Shown piece after piece: positions 51,166-57,776 of a stretch of DNA of 64,000 nt. The DNA is taken from positions 1 through 64,000 of the IMG/VR virus record IMGVR_UViG_3300027712_001108, one strand, 5' to 3'. Position numbers and translations under genes: made by a program. Numbering within the stretch: the first letter of the stretch is position 1; each line of letters opens with the position of its first letter. A model generated the notes under the pieces. The model did not search any database. It was not told where the DNA came from and saw only the letters and a program-made list of their open reading frames with translations. The DNA comes from a virus.

Positions 51166-51810
51166 TCCTGACAGTCTCGGCCATCTGCATGCTTTACCAT
51201 TATTAACAAGTTTGGTAAGGGCAGCTTTTTGGTTTTTTGCGTTAATTTGTTCAGATGTCAATGCAAATATACCAGATTTATTTTCTTTAGCCCACTGCCC
51301 ACCTTTTTTGCCACCGATTTTACCTGCAAGCGCAGCATTGCCTGATTTAAATCCTGCGCCACGCTCTGCGGTTTTCTTACCACCTTGCGATGCTATCTTA
51401 ATTTTATCTTCTTTAGACAATCCATGTATACCAGACTTGGTGTTAACGGCATTACGACCGCTAATTTTTCCAGCAGCTGATCTGTGTAGTGCAGCCAATT
51501 CAGGATTGTTTTTAATCCAATTTAGTAGTCCGATGCCATTGTTTATGTTATTGATAGCAGATTTGCGGCCATTTTCTTTAGCCATCTGTATCCAGTCATC
51601 TGGCGGTATTTTCATTCTAGCTGCAATCATAACACATGCATAATAATCACATTGTAATTTATGTATGTCATAATGTTCTTGCAAGGTTACAGCTTGCAAG
51701 TTAGCAGGGTTGTTATTATGATGGTTGCCGTCTATGTGATGAATATCAATACCAGCTAGCAGTGAAACGCTATGAAAGTCTTCGTATATTTTTCTATAGT
51801 TTTTTGACAT
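51160..51810 (-). CDS. HNH homing endonuclease with NUMOD3/KGG-type repeats
   Basis: 216 residues. The HNH core IDIHHIDGNHHNNNPANLQA is at about residues 19-38, followed by VTLQEHYDIH. The C-terminal half has repeated DNA-binding units: AAGKISGRNA, ASQGGKKTAERGAGF and AGKIGGKKGGQWAKENKSGI, the NUMOD3-like pattern. It makes a double-strand break to spread itself, as a free-standing endonuclease between sigma factor and SOD. ATG 51810 is used because the upstream start would be a TTG inside a hairpin. A late box and a short palindrome precede it. Confidence 0.85.
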   Translation of the reverse strand: MSKNYRKIYEDFHSVSLLAGIDIHHIDGNHHNNNPANLQAVTLQEHYDIHKLQCDYYACVMIAARMKIPPDDWIQMAKENGRKSAINNINNGIGLLNWIKNNPELAALHRSAAGKISGRNAVNTKSGIHGLSKEDKIKIASQGGKKTAERGAGFKSGNAALAGKIGGKKGGQWAKENKSGIFALTSEQINAKNQKAALTKLVNNGKACRWPRLSGQ

Positions 51811-51816
51811 AGTACT

Positions 51817-51840
51817 TGTGTGTTCCCACAAGTATTTATG
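51817..51840 (-). promoter_or_regulatory. Late box CATAAATA followed by a 7-bp hairpin
   Basis: CATAAATA (51833-51840) overlaps the SOD stop. The transcript would begin with ACTTGTG-GGAACA-CACAAGT, a perfect 7-bp hairpin (51815-51834 region) just before the HNH start. T4 homing endonuclease genes use similar late promoters and hairpins to limit expression; the parallel is inference. Confidence 0.45.
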
Positions 51841-52369
51841 CTCCTAATCTATGATTAATAACATCCCAATCAATTATTTGCCAAATCTTTTTAAGATAAT
51901 CATCTTTATCCCATTTATAATCGTAGAATGCGTGTTCCCACATGTCTATGGGCAGCAACACATCTTTTACTATTTTATGATTCTTAATGGTTTTTATAGT
52001 ACCGTTTTTAGCCAAGTATACCCAGCCAGATCCCTGTATGGTTTTGGCTGCGGCAGTCATAGCACGTTTGAAATCTGGAAAATCGTTGTGTACACTTTCT
52101 ATCAATTCCAAACTAGCACCACGTGGCTTGTTGTTGCTTCGGGGTGCAGCGAATTGTGACCAATATATACCGTGTAAGAACGCACCTGCTTCGTTAAACG
52201 CAGGATCTCCTTCACTTTTGTTAAATCTATCAACATACCCTTTGGTAAGATGATCGTAATGATAGATTACAGCTTCTTTACTTAGAACGGGTTCTAATGC
52301 ATCGCGTGCATACGGCAACGGTTCCAGTGTTAGCTTTTTAGCAGCTTCTGATAATTGTGCAAGTTTCAT
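51836..52369 (-). CDS. sodB: Fe/Mn superoxide dismutase
   Basis: 177 residues. The four metal ligands are present by alignment with bacterial SodB: H37 (IYHYDHL), H66 (FLHGIYWSQ), D142 and H146 (IDMWEHAFYDY). GSGWVYLA near 113-120 is also conserved. It is slightly shorter than the usual 190-200 residues. It converts superoxide to peroxide and oxygen and might protect Fe-S enzymes, of which this phage has many. An exact TATAAATA box lies 5 nt before the ATG with no ribosome site, so expression is late and the mRNA leaderless. Confidence 0.92.
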   Translation of the reverse strand: MKLAQLSEAAKKLTLEPLPYARDALEPVLSKEAVIYHYDHLTKGYVDRFNKSEGDPAFNEAGAFLHGIYWSQFAAPRSNNKPRGASLELIESVHNDFPDFKRAMTAAAKTIQGSGWVYLAKNGTIKTIKNHKIVKDVLLPIDMWEHAFYDYKWDKDDYLKKIWQIIDWDVINHRLGA

Positions 52370-52374
52370 GCTGA

Positions 52375-52382
52375 TATTTATA
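52375..52382 (-). promoter_or_regulatory. Late promoter box TATAAATA (exact), 5 nt before ATG
   Basis: Exact consensus on the minus strand, then five bases and the SOD ATG at 52369. The clearest example of the leaderless late arrangement. Confidence 0.7.
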
Positions 52383-52460
52383 ACAATTGTGCATTGTAAT
52401 TTGGCATTATATTATAATGTGTAACATAATGATTTTAATATAACAATTTGGAGCAACGTT

Positions 52461-52676
52461 GTGACGAAGCCAACTACTAAAAATCGTGTCTACATTGAAT
52501 GCAGTGAGACTGAAAAGAAAGTTAAAGGTCGCATTATTAGAAAAGAAGATGCTGTTATGGAAGTGGAATCTCCAACAGGTCATATATTGTTAATGCATCG
52601 TAAAAACAAACGCAGTCCATTTATCACACGCATGGGACAATTGGAATTTTACAGCGACGGTAAAGAAATCAACTAG
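52461..52676 (+). CDS. Hypothetical protein (71 aa), GTG start
   Basis: Begins at GTG with GGAG 8-9 nt before it. Sequence starts MTKPTTKNRVYIECSETEKK; basic, with RKEDAVMEVESPTGHILLMH and HRKNKRSPFITRMG, and likely a small beta barrel. The alternating basic strands would suit RNA or DNA binding. Convergent 8-nt overlap with the next gene. No family recognised. Confidence 0.6.
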   Translation: MTKPTTKNRVYIECSETEKKVKGRIIRKEDAVMEVESPTGHILLMHRKNKRSPFITRMGQLEFYSDGKEIN

Positions 52677-53034
52677 CGTCGTAGGTTGTACCAGTGAATA
52701 TAAAACTGCACTGACCTTTTAGGCTTTCTACGATTACAGTTTCGCCAGCTGATATACACAGTTCTTGCCATTGCGCCATATGGTTCGGTGGCATCACTGT
52801 GTCAAACGACACATAACTGGCGATACCGGAACCGCCCACTTGACCAAGCGCAATTTTTACAAAATCACAATCTCTACCGTAATCTGCTGTAAGGTCGCCG
52901 GCATTTACCATAGCATTGCCCTGATTAACAACCAACAATTGTCCACGCACACCCAGGTTAGATACAGAGCCCGTATACATCACAGTAGGCGATCTTGCGG
53001 TTGGTTTGTTTTCTGCTACGATTTGCTGTGTCAT
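52669..53034 (-). CDS. Hypothetical beta-rich protein (121 aa)
   Basis: Starts MTQQIVAENKPTARSPTVMY and consists mostly of short strands rich in Gly, Val and Thr (GQLLVVNQGNAMVNAGDLTA, SCSFIFTGTTYDAS-like end). The size and composition fit a small virion decoration or head-tail protein, in keeping with its neighbours 53061-54457. No specific family recognised. Confidence 0.6.
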   Translation of the reverse strand: MTQQIVAENKPTARSPTVMYTGSVSNLGVRGQLLVVNQGNAMVNAGDLTADYGRDCDFVKIALGQVGGSGIASYVSFDTVMPPNHMAQWQELCISAGETVIVESLKGQCSFIFTGTTYDAS

Positions 53035-53060
53035 GTGTACCTCTCTAGTATTTAATCCAG

Positions 53061-53726
53061 TTAGACGAGGCCTGGGCGCACCAAGTTGTGTGTAAATGCA
53101 AATGTACCAAGATGTACCAATTTGTCGCTAAACGTTTGATCAATCCATACAGTATGGCCCAATGCACGAGCCTGTTGACAAAAGTAAAAATCTTCACCCA
53201 TGTGATCATTGGATTTTTCAACCCAAACAGTTTGAAATCGAGGCAATGTCATCTGCTTAACAACGTCAGTTTTAACCAGCATACACCCCATACCCACTGC
53301 ATCAACTGCAACTAGCTCATCGTTGGCAGGATCATTGATCAAATAGCTGTGCCAATTATGCATTTCTGTATAAGCAACTGTTTTGTGTGGGTATTGCCGT
53401 GTAACGTAATTGCCTGCGACAATGTCTACATCATGTGATAACAGACGTTCTACTGTATCTGGTGGGAACATCATATCACTGTCAAGCCACAGTATATGAG
53501 TACTACCTGCATCTAGTGCCATATTGACCAGTTGATCACGCTGATTGACAATCAGTGTACCCATGCAAAAATGATGCAGCACATCTATACCAGTTGCTTG
53601 GCAATACTGAATCATTTTTGCTAGATCAAATGCAAATGCACTGTGCAACATATCTCTACAAGGTACGCAGATACTGACTTGTGCTGGTTTGGTTTTGGCT
53701 GTAGCCTGTCGTAACATGCTGCTCAT
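53061..53726 (-). CDS. GT-A-fold glycosyltransferase-like protein
   Basis: 221 residues. VSICVPCRDMLHSAFAFDLA opens a GT-A nucleotide-sugar domain, and TLIVNQRDQLVNMAL and ILWLDSDMMFPPD give the DxD motif (DSD near 83-85). AVDAVGMGCMLVKTDVVKQM and the GEDFYFCQQARALGHTVW acceptor helix follow. It is like the phage family that occurs next to virion genes and may glycosylate a structural protein or the host surface. Donor and acceptor unknown. Confidence 0.8.
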   Translation of the reverse strand: MSSMLRQATAKTKPAQVSICVPCRDMLHSAFAFDLAKMIQYCQATGIDVLHHFCMGTLIVNQRDQLVNMALDAGSTHILWLDSDMMFPPDTVERLLSHDVDIVAGNYVTRQYPHKTVAYTEMHNWHSYLINDPANDELVAVDAVGMGCMLVKTDVVKQMTLPRFQTVWVEKSNDHMGEDFYFCQQARALGHTVWIDQTFSDKLVHLGTFAFTHNLVRPGLV

Positions 53727-53782
53727 ATATTGCCTCGTTGCAGATATGTTAAATTATAATGGCATATTGTACTACGTCAATG

Positions 53783-53992
53783 TTATACGTAGTTGAACGG
53801 ACCCTGACGTCCACCAAAAGTGGCACTGAGCGGGGTTATTTGTCCAGCTGTTCTCAATCCGCTTTTAGTAACACCCAATACACTATTCAAGCTGACACCT
53901 GTAGCCGCAGCAGGTAATACGCCCGCTGTATAAGCTGCCCAGACACCGCCCATGTTAATAATAGTGCCTGTTGCTGGTATAGCTGTTACCAT
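53783..53992 (-). CDS. Small Gly/Ala/Thr-rich protein (69 aa)
   Basis: Starts MVTAIPATGTIINMGGVWAA and has almost no charged residues until GRQGPFNYV. Probably a small virion protein. GAGGTCGCA-ATG supports the start. Neighbours are virion-like genes. Confidence 0.55.
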   Translation of the reverse strand: MVTAIPATGTIINMGGVWAAYTAGVLPAAATGVSLNSVLGVTKSGLRTAGQITPLSATFGGRQGPFNYV

Positions 53993-54055
53993 TGCGACCT
54001 CATGTCATACTATGCTTAGCATACTTATTTGCACAGCATTTGTCTATATCTGCTA

Positions 54056-54457
54056 TTACCAAGTAGATAGCGGTGCTCGTTTCCATGTATTTGCACTTAT
54101 GCATACGTATACATAGTTGCTGTCGTATCCAATCTGTCCAGGTGTTCCTGCACTAGATGCAGTTAACGGTGCGTTGCCTACTGCAACACCCGTTGGACCA
54201 GTTGCACCTCTGGATCCGGTTGCACCAGTATTGGTTGCTGTGCCAGCTACACCAGTTGAACCTCTTGCACCCGTGGGTCCAGTTGCACCAGTATTAGCTG
54301 CTGTACCTGCTGCACCGGTTAATCCTGCGGGGCCAGTGGGTCCAGTTATCGTACTATTTGCACCTGTTGCTCCCGTTGGTCCACCAGCTGGGCCAGTAGG
54401 CCCGCTTGGTCCAGTTGCACCTTGCACATCTATCAAAGGATAGGTATATACACTCAT
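54056..54457 (-). CDS. Short collagen-like virion protein
   Basis: 133 residues from ATG 54457, the first start downstream of the late box. [12 protein letters not shown] is followed by about 85 residues of Gly-X-Y triplets ([18 protein letters not shown]) with occasional breaks, then [20 protein letters not shown] and [10 protein letters not shown], a capping segment common at the ends of phage fibre proteins. Trimeric fibre or tip protein is likely. The repeats contain many prolines at X or Y, possible sites for prolyl hydroxylation. Confidence 0.8.
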   Translation of the reverse strand: MSVYTYPLIDVQGATGPSGPTGPAGGPTGATGANSTITGPTGPAGLTGAAGTAANTGATGPTGARGSTGVAGTATNTGATGSRGATGPTGVAVGNAPLTASSAGTPGQIGYDSNYVYVCISANTWKRAPLSTW

Positions 54458-54486
54458 TAGTTGCCTGCCAGTTCTTAATGTATGGA

Positions 54487-54494
54487 TATTTATC
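54487..54494 (-). promoter_or_regulatory. Late promoter box GATAAATA, divergent pair (left)
   Basis: Minus strand GATAAATA directly abuts the plus-strand box at 54495-54502. It drives the short collagen-like gene, 29 nt away. Confidence 0.55.
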
Positions 54495-54502
54495 AATAAA
54501 TA
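54495..54502 (+). promoter_or_regulatory. Late promoter box AATAAATA, divergent pair (right)
   Basis: Plus strand AATAAATA, then TGGT and the ATG at 54507. Back to back with the minus-strand box, so one 16-bp segment serves both directions. Confidence 0.55.
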
Positions 54503-54506
54503 TGGT

Positions 54507-54995
54507 ATGGCACTTTACAACAATCTCATCACTCCACCTGGTGTAAACATACGTACTGATTACAGTACCACCTTTAACTATGCAATTCCGCTAATGCAGA
54601 CGGATTGCTGGCCTGTTCAACTGACACCTCCGCACATACAACCGTGGCAACAGGTGGTGATAATCAGTCAACAAAATACATTTTGGTCACAACAGCAGGG
54701 CACGATGCGTGCATGGCTAAGTTTAAATCCCAACGGTATCAATGTAATACCCAGTGTTATACGAAATCGTACAGTACACTTGCAAGGCATAGGATCCAGT
54801 TGGTGTTTCTATGCAGATACATTGCCCGTGGATCAAGTAAATACTGCACAAATACAATTTGCAGTGCCGCCAAATCCGCAAGGCGATGGTGGCAATATGG
54901 GATATTTCTTCAACATTCAAAACTTAGACGGACAAGAAAACGCCTACTATCTACGTTTTGAATTTTCAGGACACGGCGGCACATATCTAACTTAA
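54507..54995 (+). CDS. Hypothetical virion-associated protein (162 aa)
   Basis: Starts [20 protein letters not shown]. Beta-rich, Gln/Asn/Pro-rich, few Lys; ends [17 protein letters not shown]. The composition is that of a beta-sandwich virion protein such as a fibre tip, and it shares a divergent late promoter with the collagen-like gene. There is no ribosome site; the late box lies 4 nt before the ATG. No family recognised. Confidence 0.65.
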   Translation: MALYNNLITPPGVNIRTDYSTTFNYAIPLMQTDCWPVQLTPPHIQPWQQVVIISQQNTFWSQQQGTMRAWLSLNPNGINVIPSVIRNRTVHLQGIGSSWCFYADTLPVDQVNTAQIQFAVPPNPQGDGGNMGYFFNIQNLDGQENAYYLRFEFSGHGGTYLT

Positions 54996-55001
54996 TTGTG
55001 C

Positions 55002-55030
55002 TTGACGCAGCAACGACGTTACGCTACAGT
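55002..55030 (+). promoter_or_regulatory. Sigma-70-like promoter TTGACG-N17-TACAGT, 5 nt before ATG
   Basis: TTGACG (55002-55007), exact 17-nt spacer, TACAGT (55025-55030), then CATGT and the exonuclease ATG at 55036. A start site at the usual 6-7 nt after the -10 would give a leaderless transcript for this early-type promoter. Confidence 0.6.
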
Positions 55031-55035
55031 CATGT

Positions 55036-55851
55036 ATGAGCAACATTTCGAACTTCCTCCAATCTGTTACTGTGCTTGACACAGAAACCACACATCTTTT
55101 GCCCGAACAGGCAGAAGTTGTAGAAGTAGCAGGTGCCGTGTTTGATGGACAGTCTTGGGCTGCAACAAACCTCCTGCTCAACGCAAAAAACGGTATCCCG
55201 CCTGAAGCCAGTGCCAAGAACAACATTGGGCCGCGGGATATCAAAGATCAGCCGTATTGGGATCAAAGCGAAAGCAAAATCAAAGACTTGCTACACTGGG
55301 ATCATAGTACGTACTTCGTAGCACACAATGCTGCATATGACCGTACTGTTATCAAAACAGCATGGGCAGCTATGGGTAATGCTCAAGATGTGGCAGTATG
55401 CGAGGATCAATCTCGTTGGATCTGTACGCTGCGACTGAGCAAGCAAATATTGGACCATAATTTTCCCAACATACAATACAGTCTCAACTATTTGAGATTC
55501 TTGTTGGATCTTGATCTGCCGCAGTTCCATAATGTACACCGTGCAGATGCAGATGCAGTTACCTGTGCAATGCTGTTACAGGCCTTGGTTGGGTATGCAA
55601 TCGAATTGGGATTGGTCACTGATGCGCCGGATCTAGGCGAACAGCTTGCCAAACTGTGTTGGGGACCTATTGCTGTTAAGACATGGCCGTTTGGTAAACA
55701 TCGTGGTGCATTGCTAGCAGACATTCCCAATGACTACTATGTGTGGGCGTTGAAAAATGTCAACAGTCTGCAAGCCGGGAACAGTGATTACGACCCCGAT
55801 CTTGCAGAAAGTGTCAAGCAATTGCTAGAGCAGAGACGCCGAAAGTCTTGA
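55036..55851 (+). CDS. DnaQ-like 3'-5' exonuclease with DUF3820-type tail
   Basis: 271 residues. The DEDDh exonuclease sites are DTETT (15-19), HNAAYDRT near 97 and HRADADAVT near 172 (catalytic His and Asp). The C-terminal part, KTWPFGKHRGALLADIPNDY followed by YVWALKNV, matches the small DUF3820 domain (PFGKxxGxxLxDxPxDYLxWL), which is often fused to exonucleases or helicases. It could proofread or degrade DNA or RNA. Its end overlaps the GNAT gene by 38 nt. Promoter and ATG are almost contiguous. Confidence 0.88.
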   Translation: MSNISNFLQSVTVLDTETTHLLPEQAEVVEVAGAVFDGQSWAATNLLLNAKNGIPPEASAKNNIGPRDIKDQPYWDQSESKIKDLLHWDHSTYFVAHNAAYDRTVIKTAWAAMGNAQDVAVCEDQSRWICTLRLSKQILDHNFPNIQYSLNYLRFLLDLDLPQFHNVHRADADAVTCAMLLQALVGYAIELGLVTDAPDLGEQLAKLCWGPIAVKTWPFGKHRGALLADIPNDYYVWALKNVNSLQAGNSDYDPDLAESVKQLLEQRRRKS

Positions 55852-56323
55852 TTGGTATGGGGCGACGTGACAATGTTTTACACATGTGTACTCGTTCGCC
55901 CCATCCATATTCTTCACGATGGGTTTCTTTAAATCCCCATTCACTGTATATTTTTAGATTGCGTGTCATCAAGCTGTTGGTGTAGAGCTTTATGCGATAA
56001 AGTTTTAACAGCTTTGCATAATGTTCTGCAAACTTCAATGTCTTACGTCCAAGACCCTGTCCTTGCTGACCGGGATCTACACACAATGCCTGTATCATAA
56101 CGTGATCGGCACAGGGTGTTAGAACTACCATTGCAGGTGGTTCATCACCATCATCCAATAGCCAAAGATTACCTTTGGCAACATGACTATCAAAATCTTC
56201 TAAAAATGTAGGCGGTGTTCTACCTAGCAGCGGAATGTATGCGCTGTAGGCATGGTAGACAATTCGCCATATGTGTGGCATATCGTCGAAGGTTGCTTGG
56301 CGAAATAAAGGCGAGTTGTACAC
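55814..56323 (-). CDS. GNAT-family acetyltransferase
   Basis: 169 residues from a GTG start. The N-terminus LFRQATFDDMPHIWRIVYHA is the usual first strand/helix of the fold, and ALCVDPGQQGQGLGRKTLKF is motif A with the acetyl-CoA loop QGQGLG. NLKIYSEWGFKETHREEYGW completes motif B. It transfers an acetyl group to an amine of an unknown protein or small molecule. A late box lies upstream at 56381-56388. Confidence 0.85.
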   Translation of the reverse strand: MYNSPLFRQATFDDMPHIWRIVYHAYSAYIPLLGRTPPTFLEDFDSHVAKGNLWLLDDGDEPPAMVVLTPCADHVMIQALCVDPGQQGQGLGRKTLKFAEHYAKLLKLYRIKLYTNSLMTRNLKIYSEWGFKETHREEYGWGERVHMCKTLSRRPIPIKTFGVSALAIA

Positions 56324-56380
56324 GGCATGCTTAACCCCTTTTCCTGAATCACTTGTATACCCAGGTCCTATAAAGTGATG

Positions 56381-56388
56381 TATTTATT
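56381..56388 (-). promoter_or_regulatory. Late promoter box AATAAATA
   Basis: Minus strand AATAAATA, about 57 nt before the GTG start of the GNAT gene. Confidence 0.4.
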
Positions 56389-56407
56389 ATTTTTATCACT
56401 GTGACGT

Positions 56408-56413
56408 TATAAT
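56408..56413 (+). promoter_or_regulatory. TATAAT -10 element
   Basis: Perfect TATAAT, 25 nt before the ATG at 56439 with GGGAG in between. No clear -35 at the right spacing. Confidence 0.4.
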
Positions 56414-56438
56414 ACATACTACCTGGGAGATAATCAAG

Positions 56439-57104
56439 ATGTCTGAAAGAAAAGTCAAAGTTGCTGTGTTGTTCAGAGGACCTGTGCGTCCTGATATTGC
56501 AAGTGTGTCATCGCGTTGCAATGAATTTATGTCACAGTTTGCCAATGTGCAAAATGTAGAGTTTGTCACATATCTTGCAACATGGCGCCAATGGCGAGAT
56601 CATCGTGCAAGTGACTTGATACATCTTGATCAATTTGACAACGTAATCATGCAGACCGAACCCACAGATGCACAAATTGCTCGTGCAACTGGTATTAAAA
56701 ACTTGCCCAATGGTGCAGAGATACGTCCAGTGTTCAACATGTATTATCAAAGTAAAACAGCATTAGATGTTATACATGCAGCAGATGATTATGATTACAT
56801 TGTCCACAGCCGTACAGACATGCGAATGGTAATGGGCGAAACAATGGCAGAATGGTTTGATAATGCTGCATATACTGCACCACATGTGCATCCTCATCCT
56901 TGGATGTGCGATCAGTTTGGCGTTGCTCCTGCTGCTATGATGTATGCAGCATGGAATTATGGTAGTATTGCACAGTTGGGCAAAGACATAGAAGCTGCTG
57001 ATATTCCCGAACGAGTCTTACAAAATAGAATAGATGCGCTGGGTATACCTGTTAAAGCACCCAAGTATCTGCTGTGGGATCTGGATCCGCGCCGCAATCA
57101 GTAA
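56439..57104 (+). CDS. WavE-like/GT-fold protein
   Basis: 221 residues. KVKVAVLFRGPVRPDIASVS is the opening seen in WavE-type LPS proteins. The later parts YYQSKTALDVIHAADDYDYI and VHSRTDMRM (an R-T-D motif in place of DxD) and DQFGVAPAAMMYAAW fit the same family. It may be a glycosyltransferase acting on surface polysaccharide. GGGAG precedes the ATG. The product is not assignable. Confidence 0.65.
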   Translation: MSERKVKVAVLFRGPVRPDIASVSSRCNEFMSQFANVQNVEFVTYLATWRQWRDHRASDLIHLDQFDNVIMQTEPTDAQIARATGIKNLPNGAEIRPVFNMYYQSKTALDVIHAADDYDYIVHSRTDMRMVMGETMAEWFDNAAYTAPHVHPHPWMCDQFGVAPAAMMYAAWNYGSIAQLGKDIEAADIPERVLQNRIDALGIPVKAPKYLLWDLDPRRNQ

Positions 57105-57202
57105 CTGTGCTTCTTTGTATTTTCATCTGTATGATAATCATAGTCTGGCCTAAACTTGCTCATTTCAGTTACAACTAAATTGGGTTTGATAAGTTTAAAC
57201 AT
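57098..57202 (-). CDS. Possible very small protein (34 aa)
   Basis: MFKLIKPNLVVTEMSKFRPD, then YDYHTDENTKKHSY and a stop overlapping the plus-strand gene end. The sequence is protein-like (amphipathic N-terminus, charged end), and an ATG two codons earlier is possible, but there is no good ribosome site. Tentative. Confidence 0.35.
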   Translation of the reverse strand: MFKLIKPNLVVTEMSKFRPDYDYHTDENTKKHSY

Positions 57203-57223
57203 GGTCATATTCGTTTATAGTAG

Positions 57224-57252
57224 TTGACTCAATACTTACAACGTATTACAAT
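57224..57252 (+). promoter_or_regulatory. Sigma-70-like promoter TTGACT-N17-TACAAT
   Basis: TTGACT (57224-57229), exact 17-nt spacer, TACAAT (57247-57252). The strongest -10 of the early-type promoters. It precedes the small TTG-start gene and the ferredoxin gene. Confidence 0.65.
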
Positions 57253-57276
57253 GCATGGTACGAGGAACAACGCATA

Positions 57277-57393
57277 TTGAAAGAATATGCAAATTTCAAG
57301 TATAAGCCTACAAAACGATTCGGTGGATGGGGAGAGTGCTTGCGATATCCTGTGAACATCCGTAACAGCAAGATACAAAAGCCTTTGGAATAA
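57277..57393 (+). CDS. Possible small protein with TTG start (38 aa)
   Basis: From TTG 57277 the frame reads (M)KEYANFKYKPTKRFGGWGEC, then LRYPVNIRNSKIQKPLE and a stop. GAGGAA lies 11 nt before the TTG, and a good promoter lies 25 nt upstream. The frame is open further upstream without any ATG or GTG. Protein-like composition; it would be co-transcribed with the ferredoxin gene, 26 nt away. Tentative. Confidence 0.4.
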   Translation: MKEYANFKYKPTKRFGGWGECLRYPVNIRNSKIQKPLE

Positions 57394-57418
57394 GGTATCA
57401 AGGAGGAAATAGCAGACG

Positions 57419-57768
57419 ATGGCATACGTAGTTACTGATAATTGTATTAAATGCAAATATACAGATTGTGTCGCAGTCTGCCCGTAGCGGTAGATTGTTT
57501 TTACGAAGGCGAAAACATGCTGGTAATCAATCCCATTGAATGCATAGATTGCGGTGTTTGTGAACCTGAATGCCCTGCCGGTGCAATTAAAATGTATACA
57601 GAAGCCACACCAGAACTTAAACCGTGGTTGAATCTCAATACCAAATACAGTGCATTATGGCCTAATATTGCAACTATGCGCAGACATGAAGAAGGTGCCG
57701 AAGATTATGACGGTGAGCCGGGTAAACTCAACAAATACTTTTCGCCCAAGCCGGGAACTGGAGTTTAA
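57419..57768 (+). pseudogene. fdxA: 7Fe ferredoxin gene (FdxA-like) interrupted by a 5-nt insertion
   Basis: From ATG 57419 (strong AAGGAGG site) the frame reads [20 protein letters not shown] and then CP before TAG at 57485. After removing five bases (57485-57489, TAGCG) the reading continues [20 protein letters not shown] and [16 protein letters not shown], a normal FdxA 7Fe ferredoxin of about 114 residues. The first-cluster cysteines are C9, C12, C17 and C21, and the second CxxCxxCxxxCP is complete. As written, the product is cut after 22 residues. It may be a decayed gene, a sequence error, or a site of translational bypassing or frameshifting. Electron donor for bilin reductase or radical SAM enzymes is the obvious role if it is made. 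Confidence 0.8.
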
Positions 57769-57776
57769 CTCCAGTT
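57756..57776. repeat. 9-bp palindrome over two convergent stop codons
   Basis: AACTGGAGT and ACTCCAGTT around TTA. It overlaps the ends of the ferredoxin gene and the 1307-residue fibre gene. No T-tract follows, so it is not a classical terminator. Confidence 0.5.

Noticed and set aside
54117-54443. Plus-strand Pro/Val-rich frame
   Set aside because: Complement of the Gly-X-Y repeats reads as Pro/Val repeats; an artefact of the collagen-like gene. The same applies to 63170-63499 and 59089-59580.
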